This document shows, one piece after another, positions 1 through 8,108 of a DNA stretch of 14,528 nucleotides. How positions within the stretch are numbered: the stretch's first letter is position 1; every line of letters begins with the position of its first letter. Made by a program: the position numbers and the translations under genes. Origin of the DNA: an uncultured Rhodocyclaceae bacterium (GTDB taxonomy: Bacteria; Pseudomonadota; Gammaproteobacteria; Burkholderiales; Rhodocyclaceae); NCBI GenBank assembly GCA_903950295.1, contig CAJBAP010000414.1, positions 1 through 14,528 of the forward strand, in the 5' to 3' direction. Below the pieces are notes generated by a model. That model saw nothing but the letters and a program-made list of their open reading frames with translations, made no database searches and was not told the DNA's origin.

Positions 1-2600
1 CCGATCTGTTCGGACTCGCCCTGCATGGCGTTGGCGGTGATCGCCACAATCGGCAGGCGCGTGCCTATGGGTTCGGCTTGCCGGATCGCCGCTGTTAGAG
101 CAAAGCCATCCATCCGGGGCATGTGGCAATAGGTCAGCAACAGTGTGTAACGGCCAGTGCGCCACATCTCCAGCGCTATTACCCCATCTTCAGCCGTCTC
201 GCAGGCGTAGCCCAGCCAACGCAACTGAAGCTGCATGACATTGCGGTTGGTTTCGTTGTCCTCCGCCAGCAAAATGAGGCAATTGCCGGCCACGGCTTGT
301 TCAAGCGTCGGAGGGGCAAGTGGCGTCATGTCGCCCAGCTGGCGCGTGAGTGCAACGGTAGAACGTGCAAGGCGACCACTGGCAAAGGCGATGGCCTGAA
401 TCAAATCGCAGTAGTTAAGCGGGTAGGCGCTGACGGTAAATGCATCCACCACGGTGCTGCCGGTGCGCCGTTCCAGGCAAACAATGCCGACCCCGGCAGG
501 CAGATCCATGTCACCGGAGACACTGTGCGTATCAACACCCAGCAGTACGACCGAGGGTCCAGCGTCAATTGGCAACTGCGCCAAATGGTGCCGCACTGCG
601 ACCAAATCGGGATACGCGGTGACCTCGGCCTCTGCATCCCGCAGGTAGGAAGCGACCAGCTCGCTCAGTGCCGCATCGTGATTCACGGTCAGTACCTGGA
701 CCCCGTGCAGGCTCGGGCCAAACACCGGCATACCTGGCGTTGGTGCGCCTTGTAACGGCAATTCAACGATGAACTCGGAGCCTTGCCCCTCCACGCTGCA
801 CACCGAAATGTGCCCGTCCATCATCTCGACCAGGCGCTGGCTAATGCTTAAGCCCAAACCCGTTCCGCCAAATTTGCGGGCAGTGCTCTCGTCTGCTTGG
901 GTGAAAGGCCGAAACAGCTTGAGCTGCACCTCAGTACTCATGCCAATACCGCTGTCGACGACGCGGAACTTCACCCCCGGTAGCCCAGAGGCCAGAGTGC
1001 TGGGCTCCACGTACAAGGTCACCTGTGCGGGTTTTCCGTCCTTTCGTGCTGTGAACTTGATGGCGTTGCCCAGCAGGTTGAGCAATACCTGGCGCAGGCG
1101 GGTCGGGTCCGTCAACACGTAGTGCGGCAGTGCCGGTGACACGTAGACCGAAAGATCGATCAGTTTGCTGCCCGAGGTGGCCACCATGAGATGGGCGACG
1201 CCCTCTGAGAGTTCGCGCAAATGGGTCGGGATACGCTCGATGTCGAGCTTGCCAGCCTCGATCTTGGAAAAATCGAGGATGTCATTCAGGATGTTGAGCA
1301 GGTTCTGTGCTGATCGCTGAATGGTGTTGAGCATGCGGTGCTGCTGAGGTTCCAGCTTGGTTTGCTGCAAGATGTCCACCATACCAATCACCCCATTCAT
1401 GGGCGTGCGAATTTCATGACTCATGTTGGCGAGGAAATCCGACTTCATCTGCGTTGCCGCCTCTGCCAGTTCCTTCGCGACCTGCAAGGATTGTTCGGCT
1501 TCCTTGCGCCGGGTGATGTCGCTGAAGAGGGCAAACGAAATCCGGCTCTTGCCATCGCTATCCCAAACCGTGCCACCATTGACCAGGCAGGGTAGCGCCA
1601 CGCCAGCAGGGCGACGCAACTCGAGCTCAAGCTCGAAATCATTATCCATGCGGGTGTCGCCGAAATCGGCAATCTCGTTCAGCGACTTGCCGACGATCGA
1701 GTTTTCCGGCCGGCCCAGCAGGTCCACCATGGCCTGATTGCATTCGAGCACGATGCCGTGTTGATCGGCCATCAAGAAGCCCTGCCGGGTGGTCGCCAAT
1801 ATGGTTTCGATGTACTGGCGGGCCGTCGCGATGCGCGAACTGAGGACCATGAACAGAAAACCGAAGCACAGCAACAGCAGTGTCGCCAGACCGACCACCG
1901 CCGCCAGCACTGTAGGGCTGGTCGCGGCAATGGCGGCCACACCGCCAGTGGGAATGAAGTAGGCCGCTTCCATGGCGATGTAATGCATGATGGAAATCGC
2001 GCCGCCCAGCACCACGCCGCCCAGCAGCGAAGCGACATAGGGCAGGCGGCCGATGGCCGAGCGCGCGATGAGAAACTTGAGCCACAAGGCCGCGATGGCG
2101 AGCACGACGGCTGCCAGCACAGAAAGCATGAACAGGGTGGGGTCGTAGCGCAGGATGCCGTCCAGGCGGATTGCCCCCATCCCGGCATAGTGCATCAAGC
2201 CAACGCCGGCACCCATCACGCTGCCGGCAAAGACCAGCGCCAGCGGTTTGATGCGTTCGCGCGCGATGACCTGCAGAGCTACCGCCGCCGCAACGATGCC
2301 GGGCAGCATCGAAAGACCCGTGAGCCAGGGTTCGTAGGTAATGCCGCAATCGAGACGGAAGGCAATCATGCCGATGAAGTGCATGGCCCAGATGCCCAGC
2401 CCCAGCATCAGCGCCCCGACACCCACATAACGCCGCTGTTGCACCTTGCGGCTGGCCATCTCGAAGGCACAGAAGGAAGCGAAGATGGCGATCAACACCG
2501 ACGCCACCACCATGCCAAGATCGTAGCTGCTGGCATAGGCGCGCTCGGCCTCCTGCGGGCCGGCGAGAAAGGCGATTTCTATGCCGGGCAAAAGCCACAT
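1..2600 (-). CDS. MHYT-PAS hybrid sensor histidine kinase with receiver domains (3' end beyond window)
   Basis: Inner-membrane hybrid kinase; 866 codons are visible and the C-terminus lies off the left edge. Residues about 28-255 form an MHYT sensor of about seven membrane helices with three motifs, MHFIGM (73-78), MHYAGM (136-141) and MHYIAM (205-210); MHYT domains are proposed to bind a metal and sense O2, CO or NO. A PAS domain follows (about 263-365), then HisKA with phospho-accepting His395 in [10 protein letters not shown], and HATPase_c with the N box around Asn512, DSGIGM at 549-554 and GGTGLGL at 578-584, so the kinase core looks intact. Residues about 628-745 resemble a degenerate receiver without an Asp pocket. 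A second receiver starts near 774, has Glu780-Asp781, but carries Tyr824 where the phospho-accepting Asp is expected. ATG at 2598-2600 is the only plausible start: an in-frame TAG lies 15 nt upstream. No clear Shine-Dalgarno. An HPt or further receiver may follow outside the window. Confidence 0.93.
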   Translation of the reverse strand, partial: MWLLPGIEIAFLAGPQEAERAYASSYDLGMVVASVLIAIFASFCAFEMASRKVQQRRYVGVGALMLGLGIWAMHFIGMIAFRLDCGITYEPWLTGLSMLPGIVAAAVALQVIARERIKPLALVFAGSVMGAGVGLMHYAGMGAIRLDGILRYDPTLFMLSVLAAVVLAIAALWLKFLIARSAIGRLPYVASLLGGVVLGGAISIMHYIAMEAAYFIPTGGVAAIAATSPTVLAAVVGLATLLLLCFGFLFMVLSSRIATARQYIETILATTRQGFLMADQHGIVLECNQAMVDLLGRPENSIVGKSLNEIADFGDTRMDNDFELELELRRPAGVALPCLVNGGTVWDSDGKSRISFALFSDITRRKEAEQSLQVAKELAEAATQMKSDFLANMSHEIRTPMNGVIGMVDILQQTKLEPQQHRMLNTIQRSAQNLLNILNDILDFSKIEAGKLDIERIPTHLRELSEGVAHLMVATSGSKLIDLSVYVSPALPHYVLTDPTRLRQVLLNLLGNAIKFTARKDGKPAQVTLYVEPSTLASGLPGVKFRVVDSGIGMSTEVQLKLFRPFTQADESTARKFGGTGLGLSISQRLVEMMDGHISVCSVEGQGSEFIVELPLQGAPTPGMPVFGPSLHGVQVLTVNHDAALSELVASYLRDAEAEVTAYPDLVAVRHHLAQLPIDAGPSVVLLGVDTHSVSGDMDLPAGVGIVCLERRTGSTVVDAFTVSAYPLNYCDLIQAIAFASGRLARSTVALTRQLGDMTPLAPPTLEQAVAGNCLILLAEDNETNRNVMQLQLRWLGYACETAEDGVIALEMWRTGRYTLLLTYCHMPRMDGFALTAAIRQAEPIGTRLPIVAITANAMQGESEQI

Positions 2601-2650
2601 CGTCGATTTACCGAACTATCGAAACACTGAGAACGTAGAGCATGGCCGAG

Positions 2651-2674
2651 AAAAATCGGCGCTAGCGGGACGGC
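2651..2674. repeat. Intergenic repeat copy A (AAAAnTCGGCGCT type)
   Basis: This 24-nt stretch matches 21 of 24 positions with 6627-6650, and its core TCGGCGCT recurs at 12001-12008. It lies in the 98-bp gap between the mazG-like stop and the start of the hybrid kinase. On the minus strand GCCGA and TCGGC can form a short 5-bp stem around a T-rich loop, but that pairing is not conserved in the other copies. Function unknown. Confidence 0.5.
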
Positions 2675-2698
2675 AAGAATCCCTGATACTACTATGGT

Positions 2699-3028
2699 CT
2701 AGGGCGCGGGGTACTTGATCGCGTTCTTGACGATCTTGTCGCGCGCGGCGGCGATCAGGTCGATGTCGAGCGCATCCGCCAGTTCGACCAGATAGATCAA
2801 CGTATCGGCCACCTCGTCACGGATTTCCGCCAGTTTTTCCGGGGACGGGGACAGGCTTTCCTCGGGCGTCGCCCATTGAAAGTGTTCGACCAGTTCGGCC
2901 GCTTCGACGATCATCGCCATCGCCAGATTCTTCGGCGTGTGGAAAGGCTTCCAGTCACGCGCGGCAGCGAAGTCGCGCAGGGCGAGCTTGAGCGTATGAA
3001 GGTCGGCGATACTGTGGGTGCCATTCAT
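2699..3028 (-). CDS. MazG-like nucleotide pyrophosphohydrolase
   Basis: Small 109-residue all-alpha NTP pyrophosphatase of the MazG/RS21-C6 (dCTPase-like) group, expected to hydrolyse non-canonical or surplus (d)NTPs to NMP and pyrophosphate in the cytoplasm. The Mg-binding signature is visible as E42xxE45 (in VEAAELVEHF) and E72xxD75 (in EIRDEVADTL), 26 residues apart, which is the normal layout for single-domain members; full-length MazG has two such domains and is about 260 residues. The ATG overlaps the stop of the upstream vanZ-like gene in an ATGA arrangement, and an AGGA ribosome-binding site lies 7 nt upstream (3036-3039), so the two are probably translationally coupled. It is the last gene of the ubiUVT cluster. 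The exact substrate cannot be read from sequence. Confidence 0.9.
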   Translation of the reverse strand: MNGTHSIADLHTLKLALRDFAAARDWKPFHTPKNLAMAMIVEAAELVEHFQWATPEESLSPSPEKLAEIRDEVADTLIYLVELADALDIDLIAAARDKIVKNAIKYPAP

Positions 3029-4077
3029 TTTTCAGTCCTTGAGAGCATCAGCCAGGGCAGCGCCAGGAAAGGCCAGAGTGACGAGGCCAGGCGCGTCAGG
3101 CCGTTAAAGTTGAGGAAGTGGCCCTGCTGCCAGACGCTCAGGGTGTTTTCGAGATAGGGGTTGTCGGGCATCAGGTTGGCGAGCACGGTAGCGAGCATCA
3201 ATGCCATGGCAGCCACCGCCTGCCGCTCCCCCACCGTAAACTTCAAGGCGCCGGCCCACAGCACCAACCCCAACGCCAAACCCCCTAGCGTTCCCGGGGT
3301 GATCCAGGCAAAACCATTGACACTTTGCATCAGCAACATCAGGGCAAAGCTCTTGACGGCGAGAGCTGCCGCGAACATGGCCAGCGGCAGCAGCACCGGG
3401 TGATTGGCGGCGAGCCGACTGCCGATGAGTGCAATCGCCAAGGTCTGCGCCGCAACCGTCGCCAACTCCAGATCGATGAAGCGGCCGGCCTCGAAGTCGA
3501 GCGCCGCCGGCAGGCCGAGCAAGCCGCGCAGATTGCCATTGCCGAACAAAAAGGTTTCTGGATTGAGCTGGGTCAGTAGCCAGAGCGCAACCAGCAGCAC
3601 ACCACGATCGCCGGTGAGGCCGGCGAGAAAGCGCCGCTCACGCCAGGCATGCAGACGGCCACCATCGAGCAGGTCGCGTCCCCAGCGCAGACCCGCAGCC
3701 GCACCGATGAATGCCCCCAGGGTATTGCAGGCCAGGTCGAGATTCGAGGGTACCCGGCTGGGCAGAAAGTTTTGCACGGCCTCGACCCCGAGGGAAAGCA
3801 GTCCGCCCGCCAGCGCGGCGAGCACAAAGGCGCCGCGTGAGGGCAGCCGCATCGACAACACCGTCGCCCACAATAATCCCAGCGGCAGATAGGCCAGGGT
3901 ATTGGCGACAAGATCGAAGCTGGTGATGTAGCGCGGCCAGCCAGCCGCCAAAAAATCCAGCGGTGAAATACCGGAGTCGCGCCAGCCGCTGAAAGGATAC
4001 AAACTACCGTAGAGCGCCAGCAGCGTGTATGCGCCGGCGAGGTAAACAGGCAGCTTAGAGCCTGCGCGCGTTGTCAC
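3025..4077 (-). CDS. VanZ-family polytopic membrane protein
   Basis: A 350-residue integral membrane protein with roughly nine or ten hydrophobic segments. The N-terminal third has the VanZ-like pattern: a first helix followed by LYPFSGW, then DLVANTLAYLPLG near residues 55-67, a Gly-rich helix with LGVEAVQNFLPSR, and a conserved SNLDLACNTLGAFIG stretch. The C-terminal half adds further helices, making it longer than the about 160-residue VanZ of enterococci. VanZ itself gives low-level teicoplanin resistance, but most bacterial homologues have no known role and resistance should not be assumed here. It begins with GTG at 4075-4077, 13 nt after the ubiT stop, and its stop overlaps the mazG-like start. 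Its position behind ubiUVT suggests co-transcription; a functional link is unproven. Confidence 0.85.
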   Translation of the reverse strand: MTTRAGSKLPVYLAGAYTLLALYGSLYPFSGWRDSGISPLDFLAAGWPRYITSFDLVANTLAYLPLGLLWATVLSMRLPSRGAFVLAALAGGLLSLGVEAVQNFLPSRVPSNLDLACNTLGAFIGAAAGLRWGRDLLDGGRLHAWRERRFLAGLTGDRGVLLVALWLLTQLNPETFLFGNGNLRGLLGLPAALDFEAGRFIDLELATVAAQTLAIALIGSRLAANHPVLLPLAMFAAALAVKSFALMLLMQSVNGFAWITPGTLGGLALGLVLWAGALKFTVGERQAVAAMALMLATVLANLMPDNPYLENTLSVWQQGHFLNFNGLTRLASSLWPFLALPWLMLSRTEK

Positions 4078-4090
4078 GCGATCGCGAATT

Positions 4091-4597
4091 TCAGGCGTGA
4101 TGCGGTGTGGCCAGCCGTGCGCGCAAACGCAGCAGCACTTCGCGCGGGGACAGGCGCGCCGGATCGAAGCGCCTCATTAGGTCACTGAGATCGATGCCGT
4201 CGAGCGTATTTTTGACCAGCAGACCGAGGTCGGTGTCGCCTTCCATCAGCAGGCGGCGGTCGAAAAACAGGGTATCAGGATCTTCCTCGCGCATCAGCAG
4301 GGCGATGAAATCGCGCGAACGGGCCGAGATGGTCAAGTCGGGTTTTGCCGCATCGAACACCGGACGAAAGCCGCGCGGACCGTAAGCAAAACGCAGCGTC
4401 ATGCCGGCATCCAGCACGCGGATGGTGAAGCGCTTGCCGATCAGCATCTCGAGCGGTTCGCGCGGGATCAGGCGGCCGAGCGCCAGATTGAGGCCGGTAA
4501 CCAGGGCGAGCGTCGGCGGCAACTGGGGTAGCTTGTTGCCGAAGCGGGTCAGTACTGCGGGCAACGTGAAGTCAGGCAATTTGAAGTTGTTCATCAT
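4091..4597 (-). CDS. ubiT: UbiT, SCP2-domain accessory factor of O2-independent ubiquinone synthesis
   Basis: 168-residue SCP2 (sterol carrier) domain protein, formerly YhbT. In E. coli UbiT is required with UbiU and UbiV for anaerobic ubiquinone production and is thought to bind the hydrophobic quinone intermediates, like UbiJ in the aerobic pathway. The SCP2 fold is seen from about residue 45, including [20 protein letters not shown] and the family-typical [17 protein letters not shown] near 110-126. The ATG at 4595-4597 overlaps the TGA of ubiV (ATGA), so translation is likely coupled. A longer in-frame extension into ubiV exists, but it has no homology-like content and ignores this coupling. 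A second ATG directly follows the first, so the start may shift by one codon. It is followed by the vanZ-like gene after 13 nt. Confidence 0.93.
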   Translation of the reverse strand: MMNNFKLPDFTLPAVLTRFGNKLPQLPPTLALVTGLNLALGRLIPREPLEMLIGKRFTIRVLDAGMTLRFAYGPRGFRPVFDAAKPDLTISARSRDFIALLMREEDPDTLFFDRRLLMEGDTDLGLLVKNTLDGIDLSDLMRRFDPARLSPREVLLRLRARLATPHHA

Positions 4598-5472
4598 GCG
4601 GTCACCCAATCGAGTCCAGGTTTTTCGTACCAGAAACCATTGCAATAATCCCCCGTCGGCATCGTAATCGAATCCCCGTCGAGCAGGCCACGATAGGCGG
4701 CGATCAAGCCTGGCATGTCTGCGGATTGCGGCGAGAGTCGGATCAAATCCACCCCGGCGGCAGCCAGCGCAGGGATTTCACGTTCGAGATGATAAACCTT
4801 CGCCGACTGGGTCTGGATACCATTCAAGGTGAGGAAGGCTTCACCCTCGCGGGTCTTGAGCGTGAGTCCATCGGGAAATTCGATACAGCGGAATTCGCAG
4901 GTGTCTTTTTGCAGGTGGTAGCGCCGCGCGGTGAAACAGCGCGCCGAGTACGCTAGCGGCAGGCGGCCGTGGGCAAATATTTCAGTTTCTACGCCGGCGG
5001 GAATTTCCTTCTGCAAACCCGCAAGCGCCACCCGGCCGATTTCCGGCGGCATCACCCAGCGCGTCGCACCGCACTCGGCCAGCAGCTTGAGCGTATGGCC
5101 GTTGAAGATATTCAGCGTCGGCCCGGCGACGAAGGGCTGGCCACGTTCGGCGAGTTGCCGTACCGCGCCCATTTCATTGGCTTCAATCGTCAGGCGTTTG
5201 TCATCGCGCGCGGCATCCATCATCCGCCGCACCGCCTTCAGGTCGGATTCGGATTCGATCAGTGGCAGCGTGGAAAATGCCACCGCCTTGCCGGCGTCGG
5301 CCAGCACGGTCGCCACTTCGAGCCAGTCATCAAGACGCATCTCGTGGCGGCGCGAACAGACGGCTTCACCCAAGTAAATTTCGTCGACTGGCAACTCCGC
5401 CATCTCGGCGTAGAAGTCCATGGTCTGCTGACGCGACCAGTAGTAAAGGAGGGGGCCGAGTGAAAGTTTCAT
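4594..5472 (-). CDS. ubiV: UbiV, U32-family 4Fe-4S subunit of O2-independent ubiquinone hydroxylation
   Basis: 292-residue peptidase-U32-like protein (formerly YhbV), the same length as E. coli UbiV. With UbiU it forms the complex that hydroxylates the ubiquinone ring without O2, using prephenate as oxygen donor in E. coli. The four cluster-ligand cysteines are in place: Cys39 in GEAVCS, Cys179 in YSARCF, and Cys192 and Cys196 in DTCEFRC. This repeats the E. coli spacing (39/180/193/197) with a single one-residue shift. The start ATG gives an N-terminus [12 protein letters not shown] typical of the family. An open frame continues upstream into ubiU but reads only through a repeat-like hairpin. 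No strong Shine-Dalgarno is visible. The stop overlaps the ubiT start. Despite the U32 name no protease activity is implied. Confidence 0.95.
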   Translation of the reverse strand: MKLSLGPLLYYWSRQQTMDFYAEMAELPVDEIYLGEAVCSRRHEMRLDDWLEVATVLADAGKAVAFSTLPLIESESDLKAVRRMMDAARDDKRLTIEANEMGAVRQLAERGQPFVAGPTLNIFNGHTLKLLAECGATRWVMPPEIGRVALAGLQKEIPAGVETEIFAHGRLPLAYSARCFTARRYHLQKDTCEFRCIEFPDGLTLKTREGEAFLTLNGIQTQSAKVYHLEREIPALAAAGVDLIRLSPQSADMPGLIAAYRGLLDGDSITMPTGDYCNGFWYEKPGLDWVTA

Positions 5473-5501
5473 GCCTATCGAGCGTAGCGAGCTGCAAGTC
5501 T

Positions 5502-5521
5502 CCCCTTCCGTGAGGAAGGGG
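5502..5521. repeat. Perfect 8-bp hairpin in the ubiU-ubiV gap
   Basis: CCCCTTCC (5502-5509), a GTGA loop and GGAAGGGG (5514-5521) form a perfect stem in the 70-nt gap between the ubiU stop and the ubiV start. There is no T-run on either strand, so it does not look like an intrinsic terminator. Beside it lies GAGCGTAGCGAGC (5480-5492), resembling the GAGCAAAGCGAGG next to the C/G-run hairpin at 10180-10210, so it may be a degraded member of a GC-rich dispersed repeat. It could also act as an mRNA-processing or stability element between the two cistrons. Confidence 0.6.
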
Positions 5522-5542
5522 CTGGGGGATGGCGGGTCTTGT

Positions 5543-6550
5543 TCATTTCCAGGGGCGGTTATAGGCGCCGAGCGTCGCAGACTGACCTTCCGACACCTTG
5601 TTGAGCTCGGCCATCCAGGCCGGCTTCGGCACAAAATGCTCTGGATCGCGCCGGCAGGTATCGATGGCTTCGCGCCACACCTTGGTAACCTGGCTCACGT
5701 AAGCGGGGCTGCGCTGGCGGCCCTCGATCTTGATGGCACGCACGCCGATTTTCATGAGTTCGGGCAGCAGTTCCAGGGTATTGAGGCTGGCCGGTTCCTC
5801 GATGGCGTAGTAGGTTTCGTCATCGACCTCGAAGCGTCCCTTGCACAGCGTCGGGTAGCCGGCGCGTTCGCCCTGACCGAAGCGGTCGATGAGGATGCCA
5901 TTCAAGCGGGTTTCCATGCCGGTCGGTGTTTCTTCGTAACGCACCGCCTTGCCCGGCGAACACGCCCCTTGGCAATTCGGCGAGGTACCGGTGGCGTAGG
6001 CCGACAGCGCGCAGCGCCCTTCGACCATCACGCACAGGCCACCGAAACCGAACACCTCGATTTCGACCGGCGTGTTTTTCACCACCTGTTCGACCTGCGC
6101 CATTGACAGCACGCGCGGCAGCACGGCACGCTGGATGTTGAAGCGCTCGCGATAGAAATTGATCGCCTCATAGTTGGTGGCCGAACCTTGCACGGAAAGG
6201 TGCAGACGCAGTTGCGGATGGCTGCGATGGGCATATTCCATCAGGCCGGGGTCAGCGAGGATCACCGCATCGACACCGAAGGCAGCCGCCTTGTCCACGG
6301 CGGCCGTCCAGCGTGGCCAATTGTCACTTTGCGGGAAGGTGTTGAGGGCGACCAATACCTTGACGCCGCGCTGATGAGCGTAGGCGATGCCCTGCTTGAT
6401 GCTGGCGTCGTCGAAATTCAGCCCAGTGAAATTGCGCGCATTGGTCTCATCGCGGAACCCGGTGTATACGCAATCCGCGCCGTGGTCGACGGCAGTTTTC
6501 AGCGCCGGCAGACCGCCAGCAGGGCAGACGAGTTCGAAAGGAGCACTCAT
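5543..6550 (-). CDS. ubiU: UbiU, U32-family 4Fe-4S subunit of O2-independent ubiquinone hydroxylation
   Basis: 335-residue peptidase-U32-like protein (formerly YhbU; E. coli 331 residues), partner of UbiV in anaerobic ring hydroxylation of ubiquinone precursors. The four Fe-S ligands are recognisable: Cys173 (GGLCVM), Cys180 (EGRCAL), Cys197 (QGACSPG) and Cys236 (PTLCKGRF). Their spacings of 7, 17 and 39 residues equal those of E. coli UbiU (169/176/193/232). The N-terminus [13 protein letters not shown] with [20 protein letters not shown] is family-typical, so ATG 6548-6550 is preferred over an in-frame ATG 78 nt upstream, which lies upstream of the predicted -10. This is the first gene of the ubiUVT-vanZ-mazG cluster. 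Its promoter region carries an FNR-type palindrome. The gap to ubiV (70 nt) is the largest within the cluster. Confidence 0.96.
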   Translation of the reverse strand: MSAPFELVCPAGGLPALKTAVDHGADCVYTGFRDETNARNFTGLNFDDASIKQGIAYAHQRGVKVLVALNTFPQSDNWPRWTAAVDKAAAFGVDAVILADPGLMEYAHRSHPQLRLHLSVQGSATNYEAINFYRERFNIQRAVLPRVLSMAQVEQVVKNTPVEIEVFGFGGLCVMVEGRCALSAYATGTSPNCQGACSPGKAVRYEETPTGMETRLNGILIDRFGQGERAGYPTLCKGRFEVDDETYYAIEEPASLNTLELLPELMKIGVRAIKIEGRQRSPAYVSQVTKVWREAIDTCRRDPEHFVPKPAWMAELNKVSEGQSATLGAYNRPWK

Positions 6551-6577
6551 GGCAATAGTCTGGAAAAACAACGGCGG

Positions 6578-6583
6578 ACTATA
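6578..6583 (-). promoter_or_regulatory. Predicted -10 element of the ubiUVT operon
   Basis: TATAGT on the minus strand (5/6 match to TATAAT), 27 nt upstream of the ubiU ATG. Taking the last base as -7 puts the transcription start near 6571, giving a 21-nt leader. No recognisable -35 hexamer lies 16-18 bp upstream, as expected for an activator-dependent promoter. Confidence 0.5.
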
Positions 6584-6605
6584 AGTGCACAGCGCTTGTC
6601 CGGGC

Positions 6606-6619
6606 TTGACATGGGTCAA
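6606..6619. promoter_or_regulatory. FNR/CRP-family palindrome upstream of ubiU (predicted anaerobic activator site)
   Basis: TTGAC-ATGG-GTCAA is a perfect 5-4-5 inverted repeat matching the FNR/Anr/Dnr-type architecture TTGAT-N4-ATCAA with the C/G variant at the inner position. Its centre (between 6612 and 6613) is at -41.5 relative to the start predicted from the TATAGT -10, the canonical class II activator position where FNR replaces a -35 element. The genes downstream make ubiquinone without O2 and are FNR-controlled in E. coli, so anaerobic activation is a coherent reading. The exact regulator (FNR, Anr or a NO-responsive Dnr) cannot be told from the site. Confidence 0.7.
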
Positions 6620-6626
6620 CGGCGGC

Positions 6627-6650
6627 AAAAGTCGGCGCTGGCGGTACGGC
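6627..6650. repeat. Intergenic repeat copy B (AAAAGTCGGCGCTG type)
   Basis: Matches 21 of 24 positions with 2651-2674, and its first 14 nt (AAAAGTCGGCGCTG) are identical to 11996-12009. It lies in the 103-bp gap between ubiU and the diguanylate cyclase, just upstream of the FNR-type box and ending 3 nt before the cyclase stop codon. No hairpin forms from it, so it is not a classical terminator. Confidence 0.55.
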
Positions 6651-6653
6651 GAG

Positions 6654-8108
6654 TCAGCCGTTTGCTGTCATCACCCGGTTGCGCCCCGCAGCTTTGGCGC
6701 CATAGAGCGCCGTATCGGCCCGGTTGACCAGTTGGTCGGCCGATTCGCTGCCATCGAACTGGCTGACCCCGATGCTGACGGTCACGGACAAGGGCTTGCC
6801 AGCGGCCGATAGAGGTGCCGCCATTACTGTCTGGCGCAGGTTTTCGGCGATACGCTGTGCCTCGGCGAGATCGCAGCCTTTCAGAACCAGCAGGAACTCT
6901 TCGCCGCCCCAGCGGATGGCTAGATCGGATTCGCGCAAGCCGCTCTGCAGTGCTTTTGCCACACCGGCGAGAACAAGATCGCCGGTCTGATGGCCATGCT
7001 GGTCGTTGATGGCCTTGAAGCGATCGATGTCCACCATCAGCACACTGATCGGCTTGGGATCACGGCGGTATTCGGCCAACAGCTTGACGATGAGTATGCT
7101 GAAGGCGTGGCGATTCAGGAGGCTGGTGAGTTTGTCAGTCGAGGCCATTTCCTCCAGTCGCCACTGGTAGCGCATCAGCGCCAGGTGGATCAGGAACACG
7201 ACCACCAGTGTCACGATCAGACTGATGGCAAGGCTTAAATAGAGCGTCTTGCGGATGTCGGCCAACGCAGCGGATTCGTTCTGCTCGACGAAGAGAAACC
7301 ACTTCAGTTCCGGCAAGTAATTCACGTGCAGGATGTAGTTGTCGCCGTCCGCCTCATACTGGTAGGAGCCGCGTTTCTCGCTCAGGATGCGCTCTATCTG
7401 CGGGCCCAGGCCGGGGACCTTGCTGAGATCTGTCACATGCTGGCTCTGGTTGGCGAAGTCGACGACCTGGCCACGCGTATCGACAAAATAGATCGTGCGC
7501 CTGAAGCGCTGCTGGTAATCCGCTACCAGCTGGCGCACGGCATCGACGGTCAGGCCGATACCGGTAACGCCGATATACCGGCCATCGTAGTCATACACAC
7601 GGTAGTTGATGAAAATCGTCAGCGCATCCTGGTTGGCGAGATCGGGATCGACGTTGATCTCGTAGTGCTCGCTCAAGCCGCGCACACGGTAATACCAGGC
7701 ATCACGCGGCTCAAAAGACGACACCCGCTTGAGCAGGCCTTCACCCGTGTAGTAGTTTGAGGTTTTTTCCGACACGAAAAAACTGCTGAAGGCGCCGAAG
7801 CGTTCCTTGACCTCCTTCAGGTAGCGCGCCATTTCGCGGGGATTCTTTTCGCCACGCAAGACCCAGTCGCGCACAAAAGTATCGTTGGCCATGGTCGAGG
7901 AAATCAGCACCGGCCGCACCAGATCCTTCTGGATCTCGGAATAGATGTTGCTGGACGTCAGCGGCAGATCCTGAGCAATGATGGCATCACGGATCGCGTG
8001 CTTGGAGACCTGGTAACCGATCACAGAAATCGCCATGAAACCAGTCGTCAGGAGTACCCAGAGAATCAGGATCAGCTGGCGGCGGTCGAAAATGGTCGGT
8101 CGGCTCAT
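6654..8108 (-). CDS. Membrane Cache-GGDEF diguanylate cyclase
   Basis: 484-residue sensor that should make cyclic di-GMP from two GTP. A transmembrane helix (about 11-31) is followed by a periplasmic double-Cache-like sensor (about 35-285, with DAWYYRVR and INYRVYDYDGRYIGVTGIG), a second helix (about 289-312) and a GGDEF domain (about 322-480). The active site is GGEEF (401-405), a catalytically competent variant. RESD (392-395), five residues before it, is a product-inhibition I-site. DKLTSLLNR and the VDIDRFKAIND metal/GTP-binding segment are intact. The ATG overlaps the stop of the SDR gene (ATGA), so this is the last gene of the argS cluster. The ligand sensed in the periplasm is unknown. 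Confidence 0.94.
   Translation of the reverse strand: MSRPTIFDRRQLILILWVLLTTGFMAISVIGYQVSKHAIRDAIIAQDLPLTSSNIYSEIQKDLVRPVLISSTMANDTFVRDWVLRGEKNPREMARYLKEVKERFGAFSSFFVSEKTSNYYTGEGLLKRVSSFEPRDAWYYRVRGLSEHYEINVDPDLANQDALTIFINYRVYDYDGRYIGVTGIGLTVDAVRQLVADYQQRFRRTIYFVDTRGQVVDFANQSQHVTDLSKVPGLGPQIERILSEKRGSYQYEADGDNYILHVNYLPELKWFLFVEQNESAALADIRKTLYLSLAISLIVTLVVVFLIHLALMRYQWRLEEMASTDKLTSLLNRHAFSILIVKLLAEYRRDPKPISVLMVDIDRFKAINDQHGHQTGDLVLAGVAKALQSGLRESDLAIRWGGEEFLLVLKGCDLAEAQRIAENLRQTVMAAPLSAAGKPLSVTVSIGVSQFDGSESADQLVNRADTALYGAKAAGRNRVMTANG

Noticed and set aside
1642..2630. Long frames (318 residues on minus, 290 residues on plus) over the kinase N-terminus
   Set aside because: Both are out of frame with the MHYT-PAS-kinase reading, which is continuous from 2600 to the left edge and carries all expected motifs. 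Their products are low-complexity.
3025..4077. Glycopeptide resistance gene
   Set aside because: VanZ-like membrane proteins are widespread without any van cluster; no vanA, vanH, vanX or regulatory genes are present.
5473..5634. Upstream extension of ubiV into the ubiU 3' end
   Set aside because: The extra residues come from the repeat-like hairpin and ubiU antiframe. The E. coli-length protein and the Cys39 position fit the ATG at 5470-5472.
4594..6550. Collagenase-type U32 peptidases
   Set aside because: Cys spacing matches UbiU and UbiV exactly or within one residue, and the adjacent SCP2 gene identifies the ubiquinone pathway.
6551..6628. Upstream extension of ubiU to an ATG at 6626-6628
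   Set aside because: It would start upstream of the predicted -10 and the FNR-type box, adds a non-conserved segment, and the family N-terminus begins at [13 protein letters not shown].
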